From Lachnospiraceae bacterium (GTDB taxonomy: Bacteria > Bacillota > Clostridia > Lachnospirales > Lachnospiraceae), in contig JAUNON010000016.1 in the NCBI GenBank assembly GCA_030537145.1, positions 1 to 54,376 on the forward strand: a stretch of DNA of 54,376 nt, given 5' to 3'. Positions 1-7,992 of this stretch are shown piece after piece. Position numbers and translations under genes: made by a program. The notes beneath the pieces are model-generated. The model did not search any database and was not told the origin of the DNA. It worked only from the letters and a program-made list of their open reading frames with translations. How positions within the stretch are numbered: the stretch's first letter is position 1; each line of letters opens with the position of its first letter.

Positions 1-1035
1 ACAGAAGCCGCTACGGAAAAGACAACTGCTGACGGTACTTATAAAGCAGCGCTTTTGGTTCCGGGAACTTTGGGAGACAAGTCTTTCTGGGATTCCAGCA
101 ACAGCGGACTGACTGCTCTGAAGGAAGAGCTGGGCGAAGATGCTTTTGATTTTAAGGTAGAGCAGATGGGCGGAACTTCCGCAGATATGGCAAATTATGA
201 GCCGACCTTCCTGGATTACTGCGACAGCGGTGAATATGATGTAATTATTACCGGTTCCTGGCAGTGCTTGGACGCACTTTTGACCTCTATGGAATTGTAT
301 CCGGATCAGAAATTTATTCTGTTCGATGAGGAGTTTGATTTTGAAGGAAACGGAAATCCCGAAAATATTTACAACGTTATGTTTAAGCAGAATGAGGTTT
401 CCTATCTGGTAGGAGCCATCGGCGCTAAGATGTCAGAGAGCGGCACGCTTTGCTTCCTGGGCGGTATGGACGGCAAGGTAATCAATGATTTCCTGGTAGG
501 CTATATCCAGGGTGCGGTTGACACGAACCCGGACGCAAAGGTTGCTGTCAGCATGGTTGGTGATTACGAAGATTCCGCAAAGGGAAAAGATCTGTCTCTG
601 GCTATGTACAATGCAGGTGCGGATTATGGATTTAACGTAGCCGGAAATGCCGGACTTGGTCTGATCGAGGCAGCCGCTGAGACCGGAAAGATGGCATTCG
701 GCGTTGACTCTGACCAGGCAGCTCTGCTTCCGGATTATGCGGCAAATATTCCCACTTCTGCTCTGAAAAATGTGGGCGATGCGCTGTATCGTGCAATCAA
801 GATGGATATTGACGGCGAGCTGGCTTACGGCACCACAGAGTACCTTGGCTTTGCTGAAAACGGCGTTGGACTGGTAAAGGATGCCCACTACGAAGAGATG
901 GTTCCGGAAGATGTCAGAGCTTATGTGGATGAGCTGGAGCAGAAGATTTCTGACGGTGAGATCACCGTTTACACTTCTTCTGAGATGACTACCGATGAGA
1001 TCGAAGCTCTGAAGGCGTCTGTAGCAGTTCAGTAA
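1..1035 (+). CDS. nupN: BMP-family nucleoside ABC transporter substrate-binding lipoprotein (5' end missing)
   Basis: This is the extracellular binding protein of a nucleoside importer. The frame is open from base 1; 344 codons are present and the signal peptide and lipobox lie outside the window. The first visible residues (TEAATEKTTADGTYKAAL) look like the flexible linker that follows a lipidated cysteine, so only about 25-40 residues are missing. The body has BMP/Med-family features: a beta-strand followed by a GTLGDKSFWD motif, a region like YLVGAIGAKMSES, FLGGMDG, and a late GVDSDQA segment. Three components of an importer and a nucleoside hydrolase follow on the same strand, which supports nucleosides as substrate. 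A strong hairpin terminator follows the stop. The exact nucleoside specificity is inference; the family call is secure. Confidence 0.93.
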   Translation, partial: TEAATEKTTADGTYKAALLVPGTLGDKSFWDSSNSGLTALKEELGEDAFDFKVEQMGGTSADMANYEPTFLDYCDSGEYDVIITGSWQCLDALLTSMELYPDQKFILFDEEFDFEGNGNPENIYNVMFKQNEVSYLVGAIGAKMSESGTLCFLGGMDGKVINDFLVGYIQGAVDTNPDAKVAVSMVGDYEDSAKGKDLSLAMYNAGADYGFNVAGNAGLGLIEAAAETGKMAFGVDSDQAALLPDYAANIPTSALKNVGDALYRAIKMDIDGELAYGTTEYLGFAENGVGLVKDAHYEEMVPEDVRAYVDELEQKISDGEITVYTSSEMTTDEIEALKASVAVQ

Positions 1036-1111
1036 TTAAGGAGACAGGCTGTGAAGTTACGCAGCGTTCTGAAATTTCACAGATAAAAGCTGTTTGTGGA
1101 AGGAAACTATG

Positions 1112-1160
1112 ATGCTGCTGCGAATGTAGAAAATTACATTTTGCAGCAGCATTTTTATTT
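1112..1160 (+). terminator. Intrinsic terminator/attenuator inside the nucleoside transporter operon
   Basis: A 10-bp perfect stem (ATGCTGCTGC at 1112-1121 with GCAGCAGCAT at 1143-1152) is extended by an inner AATGTA/TACATT pairing and is followed by TTTTTATTTTT. A weaker CTGTGAA/TTCACAG hairpin lies before it at 1049-1082. The terminator sits between the binding-protein gene and its ATPase, and probably lets the lipoprotein be made in excess over the membrane parts. Confidence 0.85.
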
Positions 1161-1185
1161 TTCGAAAGCGGGTGAATGGACGGAT

Positions 1186-2739
1186 ATGGCAGATCAGGTT
1201 GTTTTACAAATGCAGCACATCATGAAAATCTATTCCAACGGTGTTGTCGCCAACGAAGATGTCAGTCTGGAATTAAGAAAAGGTGAAATCCATGCGCTAT
1301 TGGGTGAAAATGGTGCAGGAAAAAGTACCCTGATGAAGGTGCTGTTTGGAATTGAAGCCCCGGATGAGGGAAAAATTATTTTAAATGGCAGCGAGGTGAC
1401 CATTAAATCGCCTCAGGATGCAATCAGTAAGGGAATCGGCATGGTGCATCAGCATTTTATGCTGGTTCCGTCCCTGACAGTTGCTGAAAATATTATTTTG
1501 GGCGTGGAACCGAAAAAAGGCCTCTTTATCAATATGAAGAAGGCGGTGGAGGAAGCGCAGGCAATTGCGGAAAAGTATAATTTTGAGATCGATGTAACTG
1601 CCCGTGTAGAAGAAATTCCGGTGGGTATTAAGCAAAAAGTAGAGATTCTGAAGGCGCTGTACCGGGGAGCAGATATTCTGATCCTGGATGAGCCGACGGC
1701 TGTGCTGACGCCTCAGGAAACGGATGAGCTGTTTATCCAGTTGGAAAAGCTGAGAAATGACGGGCATACTATTATTTTCATTTCTCATAAGCTGGACGAG
1801 ATCAAAAAGATTTGTGATCGGGCCACGATTATGCGGAACGGGCGAAGCATGGGCACCTACAATGTATCTGAAATCAGCACGGATGATATGTCAAAGCTGA
1901 TGGTGGGCCGGGAGGTGGTGCTGACCTTTGAAAAGAAGCCGCAGGTATTGAAGGATACCATGATGAAGGTGAGAAATCTGACGGTACACAATACCCAGGG
2001 CGTCCTGAAGGTGGACGGACTGACCTTTGACCTGAAGGGCGGCGAGATTTTGGGAATTGCCGGCGTGGAAGGAAACGGGCAGTCAGAGCTGATCGATACG
2101 CTGACAGGGATCAATAAGAGCTATTCCGGCGAGGTCTCCATAAAAGGAGAGGATATCCGCAAAGACAGCATAAAGGATATCCGGAATAAAAAGCTGGCGC
2201 ATATTCCTGAGGACCGTATGAGCAGCGGCTGCGCCGCAAATCTGAACATTCTGGAAAATATGTTTTCCAATCAGTATACGGAACCGGAATACTCGGGAAA
2301 AATGATGCTGAAGGGAAAGGTGATCCAGAAACGGTCGGAGGAGCTGATCCGGGAATATCTGGTAAAGTGTAAGTCCTATCATCAGAACGTGGGAATGCTT
2401 TCCGGCGGAAATATACAGAAGGTGATCGTGGCGCGGGAGTTTTCTACCCAGCCGGATATTATTATTGCAAATCAGCCTACCCGTGGAATCGATGTGGGAG
2501 CGGCAGAGTTTATCCGCCGCCGTCTGCTGGAGTATCGGGATGCGGGCTGTGCGATCCTTCTGGTTTCAGCGGACCTGAATGAGGTATTTTCCCTCAGTGA
2601 CCGTCTGGCAGTGATGTACAAAGGAAAATTCTCCGGCCTTTTCCTGGATGTTTCCAGTGTGAGTGAGGAAGAGCTGGGTCAGTATATGCTGGGACTGAAG
2701 CACGATGATGAATTGCGAGGTGTTACTTATGAACAGTGA
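1186..2739 (+). CDS. nupO: Nucleoside ABC transporter, duplicated ATP-binding protein
   Basis: This cytoplasmic ATPase energises nucleoside uptake. It is a fused pair of ABC domains of 517 aa, the usual length for this family. Domain 1 has Walker A GENGAGKST, Q-loop MVHQHFM and Walker B ILILDEPTAVLTP. Domain 2 has a degenerate Walker A (GVEGNGQSE), signature LSGGNIQK and IIIANQPTRGID; this asymmetry is typical of the sugar/nucleoside class. I chose ATG 1186 because the only upstream in-frame option, GTG 1096, would translate through the terminator hairpin at 1112-1160. The gene overlaps the next permease gene by 11 nt, which suggests translational coupling. Confidence 0.93.
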   Translation: MADQVVLQMQHIMKIYSNGVVANEDVSLELRKGEIHALLGENGAGKSTLMKVLFGIEAPDEGKIILNGSEVTIKSPQDAISKGIGMVHQHFMLVPSLTVAENIILGVEPKKGLFINMKKAVEEAQAIAEKYNFEIDVTARVEEIPVGIKQKVEILKALYRGADILILDEPTAVLTPQETDELFIQLEKLRNDGHTIIFISHKLDEIKKICDRATIMRNGRSMGTYNVSEISTDDMSKLMVGREVVLTFEKKPQVLKDTMMKVRNLTVHNTQGVLKVDGLTFDLKGGEILGIAGVEGNGQSELIDTLTGINKSYSGEVSIKGEDIRKDSIKDIRNKKLAHIPEDRMSSGCAANLNILENMFSNQYTEPEYSGKMMLKGKVIQKRSEELIREYLVKCKSYHQNVGMLSGGNIQKVIVAREFSTQPDIIIANQPTRGIDVGAAEFIRRRLLEYRDAGCAILLVSADLNEVFSLSDRLAVMYKGKFSGLFLDVSSVSEEELGQYMLGLKHDDELRGVTYEQ

Positions 2740-3796
2740 GAAAAAGTTTGAAGTTTTCCGTACGTTTTTTTCGATATTGATTGCTATTCTGGTATCCTTC
2801 CTGCTGATTTTTATTGTGAGTAAACAGCCCGTTGAAGCAATCATGGCTTTGCTGACAGGCCCTTTTAAGAGCAAAAGAAATCTGGCCAACGTGGTGGAAG
2901 CCATGATCCCGCTGATTTTTACCGGAACCGGGGTATGTATCATGTTTTCCGCAAATCAGATCAATCTGGCAGGAGAGGGCGCATTCCATCTGGGCGGTTT
3001 GGTAGCCTCCGTGTGTGCGCTGCAGCTTGGGCTCCCGGCCGGTTTAAGCCCCTTTGTGGCGCTGTGTCTGTCGGCTCTGGCAGGCGCATTGTTTACGGCA
3101 ATTCCCGCAGTGCTGAAGATCAAGACGGGCTCTTCCGTTATGGTGGCTTCCCTGATGATCAACTACCTGTCTCTGTGGTTTTGTACTTACATTCTGATGC
3201 ACTTTATCTGCGACCCGTCTGTGGGTTCGGCATCCGCTAAGCTGCCGGAGGAGTCGGAGCTTATGACTCTGTTTCGGGGTACCAGAATCCATTTGGGTGT
3301 GATTATCGCACTGGCGGTAGCGGTATTGGGATACGTATTTCTTTATAAGACAAAGTCCGGCTACGAGCTTCGTCTGGCCGGTGAAAATGAAAAGTTTGCC
3401 CGTTATTCCGGTATCAATATTGTAAAGGTAATTCTGCTTTCCCAGTTGATCGGCGGAGCTGTGGCCGGACTTGGCGGCGGCGTGGAAATGCTCAGTCCGA
3501 TCTACAGCCGTTTCTCCTGGACCTCTCTGCTGGGCTATGGATGGGATGCAATCATCATCTGCACGCTGGCAAAGAAGAATCCTCTGAAAACTCCGCTGGC
3601 AGCCCTGTTTTTGGCTTACCTGCGCACCGGAGCCTCCATTATGGCCCGTTCTACCGATGTTACGCTGGAAATCGTACAGATTACCCAGGGTATCATTATC
3701 CTGCTGGCTGTGGCGGAGCAGTTCCTGAGTAAGACGAAACACCGGCTGATCGCAAAGGAAGCGAAGGCATCATTAAAGGAAGAGGAGGCAGCATAA
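2729..3796 (+). CDS. nupP: Nucleoside ABC transporter permease 1
   Basis: Integral membrane permease of the BPD_transp_2 (RbsC-like) family, 355 aa. It has about 8-9 hydrophobic segments, beginning with residues 9-30 (FRTFFSILIAILVSFLLIF). Other family features are FTGTGVCIMFSANQINLAGEG and the cytoplasmic coupling region around GENEKFARYSGIN. The start at ATG 2729 follows GAGGTG with good spacing; it overlaps the ATPase gene by 11 nt. It pairs with the second permease directly downstream to form a heterodimeric channel, as in Bacillus NupPQ. The specificity is inferred from the operon. Confidence 0.92.
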   Translation: MNSEKKFEVFRTFFSILIAILVSFLLIFIVSKQPVEAIMALLTGPFKSKRNLANVVEAMIPLIFTGTGVCIMFSANQINLAGEGAFHLGGLVASVCALQLGLPAGLSPFVALCLSALAGALFTAIPAVLKIKTGSSVMVASLMINYLSLWFCTYILMHFICDPSVGSASAKLPEESELMTLFRGTRIHLGVIIALAVAVLGYVFLYKTKSGYELRLAGENEKFARYSGINIVKVILLSQLIGGAVAGLGGGVEMLSPIYSRFSWTSLLGYGWDAIIICTLAKKNPLKTPLAALFLAYLRTGASIMARSTDVTLEIVQITQGIIILLAVAEQFLSKTKHRLIAKEAKASLKEEEAA

Positions 3797-3797
3797 T

Positions 3798-4712
3798 ATG
3801 TGGAGTACGTTATTAACCCCTGATTTTTTCAATGCAATCCTTCGGGCAACCACCCCGATCCTGTTTGCCACCCTGGCTTCCGGTGTAGCCGCAAAGGCAG
3901 GTATCTGTAATATGGCATTGGACGGGATCCTGCTGTTTTGTGCATTGTTTGGCGTTATTTTCAGCAACCTGACCAATAGCTGGGTGCTGGGCCTTTTGCT
4001 GACGGTAGCGGCAGGAGCACTGATTGGACTGATCCTGGCATTCTTTATCCTGAATCTGAAAACCGATGAAATTCTGGCGGCAATCGCCATTAACCTGACG
4101 GCCAGCGGCGGTACGGTACTTCTTTTGCTGGCATTTTCCGGTGAGAGAGGTTCTTCCTCCTTCCCAAGTGTGGCTGCTCCCACGATTACGATTCCGCTGT
4201 TGGACAAGATTCCGTTCCTGGGCCAGATCTTATCCGGAAGAAATTTCCTGACCTATCTGTCGATTCTGATGGTGGTGGTGATGTATTTGTTCCTGTATAA
4301 AACGCCTCTTGGCCTGAAAATCCGGGCAGTGGGAGAAAATAAGAATGCAGCGGAGTCGGTGGGCATCAGCTCCAGAGGGATTCAGTACATAGCGCTGATT
4401 CTCAGCGGTGCGCTGTGTGCTTTCGGAGGGTATTTCCTGTCCGGCGGATATATGAATTCCTTCACAAAGGATATGCAGGCAGGACGGGGCTTTATTGCTT
4501 TGGCTGCTAGCTCCATGGGCGGAGACACGCCGGTGGGCGGCTTCCTGGTGGCGCTGCTTTTTGGTGCGTCCCAGGCGGTGGGAAATCAGATGCAGCTTAC
4601 CAATATTCCGGTGGAGCTAATTCAGATGATTCCTTATGCTACGACTTTGATCGGTCTGGCCATATTCAGTTATGTAGCGATGAAGAGAAAGGAAAAAATC
4701 AGTGGAAAATAA
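3798..4712 (+). CDS. nupQ: Nucleoside ABC transporter permease 2
   Basis: Second permease of the importer, 304 aa, with about 8 hydrophobic segments. Family landmarks include RATTPILFATLASGVAAKAG near the start, GLKIRAVGENKNAAESVGI (coupling helix) and the terminal SYVAMKRKEK. Its ATG is 1 nt after the stop of the first permease, preceded by GAGGAGGC. The 3' end overlaps the GTG start of the nucleoside hydrolase by 11 nt. Such tight packing indicates one mRNA for the membrane complex and the intracellular enzyme. Confidence 0.92.
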   Translation: MWSTLLTPDFFNAILRATTPILFATLASGVAAKAGICNMALDGILLFCALFGVIFSNLTNSWVLGLLLTVAAGALIGLILAFFILNLKTDEILAAIAINLTASGGTVLLLLAFSGERGSSSFPSVAAPTITIPLLDKIPFLGQILSGRNFLTYLSILMVVVMYLFLYKTPLGLKIRAVGENKNAAESVGISSRGIQYIALILSGALCAFGGYFLSGGYMNSFTKDMQAGRGFIALAASSMGGDTPVGGFLVALLFGASQAVGNQMQLTNIPVELIQMIPYATTLIGLAIFSYVAMKRKEKISGK

Positions 4713-5661
4713 AAGAAATATCTGGCTGGATGCCGACCCGGGCATCGACGATGCGGTGGCATTTGCCATGGCTTTTGCCAACCGGGACAGGTTGAATATC
4801 TGCGGACTTTCCTCTGTGGCAGGAAACCAGACCAGTGAGCGGGTGACTGGAAATGCACTGAAGCTTACGGTATTTTTAGGAGCGGAGGATGTGCCGGTGG
4901 TGCAGGGCGCAGTGCTTCCCTTGCTGCGAGAGATCGTTCCCGCAGGGGACATTCACGGAAAGTCGGGGTTGGGTTACTGCGAACTGCCTTCCGTAGAAAA
5001 AAAGCCGGCGGCGGAGAATGGAATTTTATTCCTGCGGGATACGATTCTGGGGCTTCCGGAAGGAGAAAAGATGACCCTGGTTCCCACAGGTCCCCTGACG
5101 AATATTGCGCTTCTCCTGAAAACCTTTCCGGAGGTGAGGGAGCGTATTGACGAGATTGTTCTGATGGGCGGCTCCGGTGCGGGCGGCAACGTGACGGCGA
5201 CAGCGGAGTTTAACATCTGGGCGGATCCGGAGGCGGCTCAGATTGTGTTTGGAGCCGGTCTGCCCATCGTGATGTGCGGATTGGATGTGACGCAGCAGTG
5301 CATATTGACCCGGGAGCAGATCCTGGGTCTGTATCAAAGCGATAAAACCGTACAGCATGCCTACGGGGAAATGCTGCGGTTTTATCTGGATTCCCCCTCT
5401 TATAAGGGCAGTGACGGGGCGGCGATCCATGATGCGGTGACGGTGCTGTATCTGCTGCATCCCCGGCTGTTTGCAGGAAAACGGATGCATGTGGAGGTGG
5501 ATTGCTCTGAAGGCCTGAATCGGGGCATGACGGTCTGCGATATGCGGCGCAGCCAGCTTCAGAAGCCGGGAGATGTACTGGTATTAAACCAGGTGGATCT
5601 GCCTGCCTTCCAGAAAATTGTACTGGATACGCTTGCATCCTATGATGCTGTATCAGAATGA
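4702..5661 (+). CDS. Inosine-uridine preferring nucleoside hydrolase
   Basis: A cytoplasmic ribonucleoside hydrolase of the IunH family that splits nucleosides into base and ribose, 319 aa (normal length). The calcium-binding motif DADPGIDDA is at residues 10-18; VPTGPLTNIALLL, MGGSGAGGNVT, AEFNIWADPEAA and the late catalytic HDAV are all present. Translation starts at GTG 4702 inside the end of the permease gene, with AAAGG upstream. The coupling to the importer means imported nucleosides are probably hydrolysed at once for salvage. Whether it prefers purine or pyrimidine nucleosides cannot be told from sequence. Confidence 0.92.
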   Translation: MENKRNIWLDADPGIDDAVAFAMAFANRDRLNICGLSSVAGNQTSERVTGNALKLTVFLGAEDVPVVQGAVLPLLREIVPAGDIHGKSGLGYCELPSVEKKPAAENGILFLRDTILGLPEGEKMTLVPTGPLTNIALLLKTFPEVRERIDEIVLMGGSGAGGNVTATAEFNIWADPEAAQIVFGAGLPIVMCGLDVTQQCILTREQILGLYQSDKTVQHAYGEMLRFYLDSPSYKGSDGAAIHDAVTVLYLLHPRLFAGKRMHVEVDCSEGLNRGMTVCDMRRSQLQKPGDVLVLNQVDLPAFQKIVLDTLASYDAVSE

Positions 5662-5714
5662 GGCGCTCCTTTTTGCCTTTACCAGATAAAGTTTAATCAG
5701 GTATCCGGTGATAG

Positions 5715-5782
5715 ATGCTCTAAATGACTTCTTAATCATGAAGCTTTCTCGTGGTTAGAAAAGAATCATTTAGAGCATTTTT
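5715..5782 (+). terminator. Terminator of the nucleoside operon
   Basis: A 13-bp perfect inverted repeat (ATGCTCTAAATGA at 5715-5727 and TCATTTAGAGCAT at 5766-5778) runs into TTTTT. The 38-nt loop holds two short secondary hairpins. The long loop makes it less standard, but its place 53 nt after the hydrolase stop fits operon termination. The rest of the 5662-6003 gap holds no gene that I can support; its 3' part is the promoter region of the response regulator. Confidence 0.65.
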
Positions 5783-5947
5783 CATGCAAGGACAACAGTA
5801 TGCGCCATCAGTACCTATGAGCAGACCCGGAAATCCGCAGGGAAGTTTAGCCCTGATTGATACGGACAAGAATTCGGCTAGACTTTCAGGAAAGGCCGGG
5901 TGTATTATGGAATAAAATGTCCGTTGATGGGCGTAGAAAATACAAGA

Positions 5948-5980
5948 GTAGATAAATAGTAGAAAATTAGCTTGTATACT
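5948..5980 (+). promoter_or_regulatory. Probable response-regulator box and promoter of the two-component operon
   Basis: Two tandem 11-bp repeats, GTAGATAAATA (5948-5958) and GTAGAAAATTA (5959-5969), are followed after 5 nt by TATACT (5975-5980), a good -10. There is no good -35, as expected if an OmpR-type regulator bound to the repeats replaces it. A further half-like GTAGAAAATAC lies at 5933-5943. The same repeat pair, with identical spacing to TATACT, recurs at 7840-7872 before the ABC exporter. AGGAGG at 5990-5995 is the ribosome binding site of the regulator. Confidence 0.7.
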
Positions 5981-6003
5981 TAACCTTTCAGGAGGTGTAG
6001 GAA

Positions 6004-6678
6004 ATGAATAAGAAAATTCTGATAGCTGACGATGAGAAAGATATTGTATCAATGCTTGGCAGCTTTTTTGAAAGGAAAGGTTTTTTGGTCCTATCCGCTG
6101 CGAACGGAACAGAAACACTAAAACAAGTGGAAAAGCAGCCGGATATTATTCTGCTGGATATTAATATGCCCGGGTTAGACGGACTGGAGGTCTGCAGGCG
6201 CATCCGGGATCACATATCCTGCCCGATCCTTTTTCTAACTGCCCGAATTGAAGATGCCGACAAAGTAAAAGGATTTGCTGCCGGCGGTGATGATTACATT
6301 GTAAAACCCTTTTCCCTTGTTGAACTGGAGGCAAGAGTACAGGCACACCTGCGCAGGGAAGCAAGGCATATTTTTGAAACACAGGTTAGGTTTTCCGGAG
6401 ATTTCATGATTGATTATTCAGAGCGCTGTCTGTTTTTTTCGGGCAAGCGTGTTGGGCTTGCCAAAAAAGAGTTTGATATTGTGGAGCTGCTTTCTCAAAA
6501 TCCCGGACAGGTCTTTGACAAGGAACGGATTTATGAGCGCATTTGGGGGTATGACAGCGAGGGAGACAGCAGCGTTGTAGCGGAGCATATCCGCAGAATA
6601 CGAACGAAAATCGCAGCATATACAGACAGGGTATATATTGAAACGATTTGGGGGTGTGGGTACAAGTGGATAAAATAA
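6004..6678 (+). CDS. OmpR/VanR-family response regulator
   Basis: DNA-binding response regulator of 224 aa. The receiver domain (about 1-118) has the acidic pair D9/D10 and E11, phospho-acceptor D52 in LLDINMPGLDG, T79 in FLTA, and K101 in IVKPFS. The C-terminal winged helix (about 130-224) has the usual late motif ESVVAEHIRRIRTKI-like (SSVVAEHIRRIRTK) and TIWGCGYKW. The gene overlaps the kinase gene. The 11-bp tandem repeats upstream of this gene and of the exporter genes are the natural candidates for its binding sites, so it is likely autoregulated. The stimulus is unknown; the layout recalls antibiotic- or peptide-responsive systems. Confidence 0.93.
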   Translation: MNKKILIADDEKDIVSMLGSFFERKGFLVLSAANGTETLKQVEKQPDIILLDINMPGLDGLEVCRRIRDHISCPILFLTARIEDADKVKGFAAGGDDYIVKPFSLVELEARVQAHLRREARHIFETQVRFSGDFMIDYSERCLFFSGKRVGLAKKEFDIVELLSQNPGQVFDKERIYERIWGYDSEGDSSVVAEHIRRIRTKIAAYTDRVYIETIWGCGYKWIK

Positions 6679-7847
6679 ATCATCCCGGACGGGATTTATC
6701 TCTTCGAAAAAGCCTGATCTTTTCTGTTATGCTCTTTGCTGTGCTTGCCTTAATTCTTTCCGTGATGACTTTTTCGATATGCGGCTATGCTGCTGATCAG
6801 ATTCGATCCTCTTATCCCTTAACTGGTGAAAGGTATTATTTAACGAATGAACAGGGCGAACAGTTGGGCGACGGTGTTTATATTAGTGATACGGCTGCTC
6901 CCATGTCGAAACGGGACGAACGCATAATTGCTCTACTGGAGATATTTCCGGCGATTGCCATCCCCGTCTATTCTGCATTATGTATCATAGCTGCTGTACT
7001 GCTGTTTTACCGGAATAAACTGAAAAAGCCGCTTACCGAGTTACGAGCGGCTTCTGAAAAAATATCAAATAATGATTTGGACTTTTCAATCGAATATGAC
7101 AGTAAAGATGAATTGGGACAATTATGCGCTTCCTTTGAAATTATGCGAACGACTCTTGAAAAAAACTTTTCTGAAATGTGGCGGCAGGTGGAGGAACGCA
7201 AACAGCTTAATGCTGCCTTTGCTCACGATCTGCGTACCCCGCTTACTGTATTGAAAGGGTACAATGAAATGCTGCAGGCAAGCGAACAGCTTCAGACAAG
7301 AGAAATCGCCGCCACCATGGGAAAGCACATATCCCGTATGGAAACCTATGTGAGCAGCATGAGCAATCTACGGCGCATGGAAGATACGCAGCCGGAATAC
7401 AAAGTGATTTCGCTGCAGCCCTTCTTAGCTTCTCTGTATGAAAGTGCAAATATTGTATGCGCCCGGAATGGAAAAATGCTGCTTCTGCAAAATGAAGTGT
7501 CCGCTTCGCAGTTGTCTCTTGATAGCTCGTTTGTTTCGCAGGTATGGAACAATCTAATCTCAAATGCCGTGCGGTATGCCAAAAGCACAGTGACATTGTC
7601 TTTTGTTTTACAGGATGGCGGCTTGCTGCTCTCTGTATCGGATGACGGAAAAGGCTTTGATCAGAGCAGTTTGCATAAGGCAGCAAATCCTTATTTTACA
7701 GAAGAAGTAGACCACACGGAACATTTTGGCCTGGGGCTATATATCTGTAAATTGCTTTGCGAACGCCATGGCGGGTACTTAAAGCTTGATAATATTTCAG
7801 GCGGCGCAAAGGTGTCCGCATTTTTCAAATCACCGTCTTGTAGATAA
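6666..7847 (+). CDS. Membrane sensor histidine kinase
   Basis: Sensor partner of the preceding regulator, 393 aa. It has two membrane segments (about residues 16-40 and 92-114) around a short ~50-residue extracellular loop, then a HAMP-like region, a HisKA domain with H187 in AFAHDLRTPLT, and a HATPase_c domain with N-box WNNLISNAVRYA, G1 VSDDGKGF and G2 FGLGLYICKLL. The start is uncertain: GTG 6666, overlapping the regulator by 13 nt, follows GGGTGTGGG; GTG 6654 and TTG 6648 are alternatives. The small sensor loop resembles the short-loop kinases that read membrane or antimicrobial-peptide stress with help from a transporter. Its stop codon lies inside the next promoter box. Confidence 0.9.
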   Translation: MDKINHPGRDLSLRKSLIFSVMLFAVLALILSVMTFSICGYAADQIRSSYPLTGERYYLTNEQGEQLGDGVYISDTAAPMSKRDERIIALLEIFPAIAIPVYSALCIIAAVLLFYRNKLKKPLTELRAASEKISNNDLDFSIEYDSKDELGQLCASFEIMRTTLEKNFSEMWRQVEERKQLNAAFAHDLRTPLTVLKGYNEMLQASEQLQTREIAATMGKHISRMETYVSSMSNLRRMEDTQPEYKVISLQPFLASLYESANIVCARNGKMLLLQNEVSASQLSLDSSFVSQVWNNLISNAVRYAKSTVTLSFVLQDGGLLLSVSDDGKGFDQSSLHKAANPYFTEEVDHTEHFGLGLYICKLLCERHGGYLKLDNISGGAKVSAFFKSPSCR

Positions 7848-7872
7848 AAAGTAGAGAATTACCCTTTATACT
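7840..7872 (+). promoter_or_regulatory. Second response-regulator box and promoter for the ABC exporter
   Basis: GTAGATAAAAA (7840-7850) and GTAGAGAATTA (7851-7861) are tandem 11-bp repeats followed, again after 5 nt, by TATACT (7867-7872). This matches the box at 5948-5980 in repeat sequence, spacing and -10. The box covers the stop codon of the kinase gene. Confidence 0.7.
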
Positions 7873-7904
7873 CTCCGTGAAAGCACATGGGGAGTATTTT
7901 TTTG
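7868..7904 (+). terminator. Terminator of the two-component operon, overlapping the exporter promoter
   Basis: ATACTCTCC (7868-7876) pairs with GGGGAGTAT, with one G-U pair, and is followed by a run of seven T. The left arm shares bases with the -10 of the exporter promoter, so a transcript starting from that promoter would lack most of this arm and would not terminate, while read-through from the kinase would. Confidence 0.7.
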
Positions 7905-7945
7905 AGATGACAACAGGTACGAGGAAGCAGGGCGATTAGCCCGGA

Positions 7946-7985
7946 TTCCGAATAGCTGCAGGATTGCTCCCTATTCGGAAAGGAG
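7946..7985 (+). promoter_or_regulatory. Leader hairpin adjoining the exporter ribosome binding site
   Basis: A 10-bp stem TTCCGAATAG (7946-7955) / CTATTCGGAA (7971-7980) with a 15-nt loop ends inside the AAAGGAG ribosome binding site (7979-7985). It could modulate translation of the ATPase gene or protect the 5' end of the mRNA. No T tract follows, so it is not a terminator. Confidence 0.5.
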
Positions 7986-7992
7986 TTTGTAT

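Noticed and set aside
1096..1185. N-terminal 30-codon extension of the nucleoside transporter ATPase from GTG 1096
   Set aside because: It would translate through a strong terminator hairpin and adds no family sequence; ATG 1186 gives the canonical start.
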